IMG/VR virus record: IMGVR_UViG_3300032223_002287
Location: 1 to 23,470 of that record
Origin: a virus
Reading direction: 5' to 3' (one strand)
DNA length: 23,470 nt
Shown: positions 22,952 to 23,470 of the stretch, in pieces
Layout: each line of letters begins with the position of its first letter
How positions within the stretch are numbered: the first letter of the stretch is position 1
The notes under the pieces: model-generated
Told to the model about the DNA's origin: nothing
The model's database searches: none
What the model saw: only the letters and a program-made list of their open reading frames with translations
Program-made: the position numbers and the translations under genes

Positions 22952-23470
22952 ATGAGTTCACTCGACGCCGTATTGGCACAGTATGAGAAATCTACACAAG
23001 GGGGCGGGGCCCAAAACAAAATGTCGCAAGACGAGAGAATGAAGAAGTATTTTGCTCTTCTTTTATCTGATAAAGAAAAGTCAGGACAAAGAAGAATCAG
23101 AATCCTACCTACAGCAGATGGTTCCTCACCATTTAAAGAAGCTTGGTATCACGAAATCCAAGTCGGAGGTCAATGGCAAAAATTCTATGACCCGGGAAAG
23201 AATAGTAACGAACGTTCACCACTTAATGAGGTTTACGAAGAGTTGATATCTACCGGTAAAGAATCGGACAAAGAATTGGCAAAACAATATAAATCACGTA
23301 AGTTTTATATTGTAAAGGTTATCGACAGAGATAATGAACAAGACGGGCCAAAGTTTTGGAGATTTAAACACAATTACAAGAATGATGGTATCCTTGATAA
23401 AATCATTCCGATTTGGAGAAACAAGGGTGATATTACCGACCCTGAAAAAGGACGTGATTTGATTATTGAA
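22952..23470 (+). CDS. 32: gp32-like single-stranded DNA-binding protein, 3' end beyond the window
   Basis: The frame runs from ATG 22952 to the window edge without a stop and shows 173 residues; T4 gp32 has 301. gp32 coats single-stranded DNA during replication, recombination and repair. Visible features are an N-terminal SLDAVLAQYEK segment with a Gly-rich turn, then MKKYFALLLSDKEKSGQRRIRILPTADGSSPFKEAWYHEIQ, KFYDPGKNSNERSPLNEVYEEL, and RKFYIVKVIDRDNEQDGPKFWRF, followed by GILDKIIPIW and ITDPEKGRDLII. These match the order of the gp32 OB-fold region ('R.LP', 'W..H', 'P...C', 'y..nV.V..D', 'G....+++...G'). In T4 a zinc is held by His64, Cys77, Cys87 and Cys90. Here His67 is present but the cysteine positions read as Asp/Tyr, Ser and Asn (SPLN instead of CPxC), and the visible part has no cysteine at all. 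The gene follows a strong terminator. Confidence 0.8.
   Translation, partial: MSSLDAVLAQYEKSTQGGGAQNKMSQDERMKKYFALLLSDKEKSGQRRIRILPTADGSSPFKEAWYHEIQVGGQWQKFYDPGKNSNERSPLNEVYEELISTGKESDKELAKQYKSRKFYIVKVIDRDNEQDGPKFWRFKHNYKNDGILDKIIPIWRNKGDITDPEKGRDLIIE

Noticed and set aside
23052-23246. Plus-strand open frame inside the gp32-like gene
   Set aside because: It is out of frame with the recognised gp32-like sequence, has no leader or motif, and its product is not protein-like.
1-23470. tRNA genes, CRISPR arrays, insertion sequences, integrase or attachment sites
   Set aside because: No cloverleaf-like sequence, regularly spaced repeats, transposase-like frames or terminal inverted repeats were seen; the only long non-coding stretches are the AT-rich gaps described.

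Overview
The window is a 23.5 kb piece of an AT-rich tailed-phage genome. It holds most of the tail and baseplate module of a T4-like, contractile-tailed (myovirus) phage. The recognisable landmarks follow a T4-type logic: a gp15-like tail completion protein, tail sheath (gp18), tail tube (gp19), a gp26-like hub-assembly protein, a tape-measure candidate of 586 aa, very large baseplate proteins, a LysM/gp53-like protein, and the start of a gp32-like single-stranded DNA-binding protein. Start codons are mostly preceded by A/T-rich leaders with no Shine-Dalgarno sequence, which is the habit of Bacteroidota and their phages. An uncultured T4-like phage of a Bacteroidota host is therefore my best inference; no host gene is present to prove it.

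Layout. 1-1795: three head-to-tail genes with overlapping or touching stop/start codons, ending with the gp15-like protein. 1792-1959, minus strand: a 55-aa ribbon-helix-helix-like gene, divergent from the sheath gene. 2080-5319: an oversized sheath. 5370-6197: a HAD-type phosphatase-like protein between sheath and tube. 6344-6832: tail tube. 6910-7653 plus an out-of-frame extension to 7792: hub-assembly protein with a probable +1 frameshift product. 7832-9592: tape measure. 9630-21905: three overlapping genes encoding a 1681-aa baseplate protein with an OmpA-like domain, a 107-aa LysM-like protein and a 2305-aa hub-like protein. 21948-22834: two small genes, one with a Pro/Ala/Gly-rich linker and a coiled coil. 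22952 to the edge: gp32-like protein lacking the usual zinc cysteines.

Regulation. An eight-base box, TATTTATA or a one-base variant, lies 12-42 bases upstream of the first gene of seven transcription units. One of these is the minus-strand gene, where the box is correctly flipped. No -35 partner is apparent, which resembles the T4 late-promoter logic (there the box is TATAAATA). Convincing intrinsic terminators follow the tail tube gene and the 218-aa gene. Weaker hairpins sit at the ends of the sheath, frameshift-extension and tape-measure genes, several of them directly in front of the next box.

Most notable points: the shared promoter box; a conserved-looking ORF with no possible start codon, implying programmed frameshifting; a reverse-strand regulator-like gene with a palindrome at its own box; peptidoglycan-binding-type folds built into giant baseplate proteins; and a cysteine-free gp32. 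No tRNA, CRISPR array, insertion sequence or integration gene was seen.
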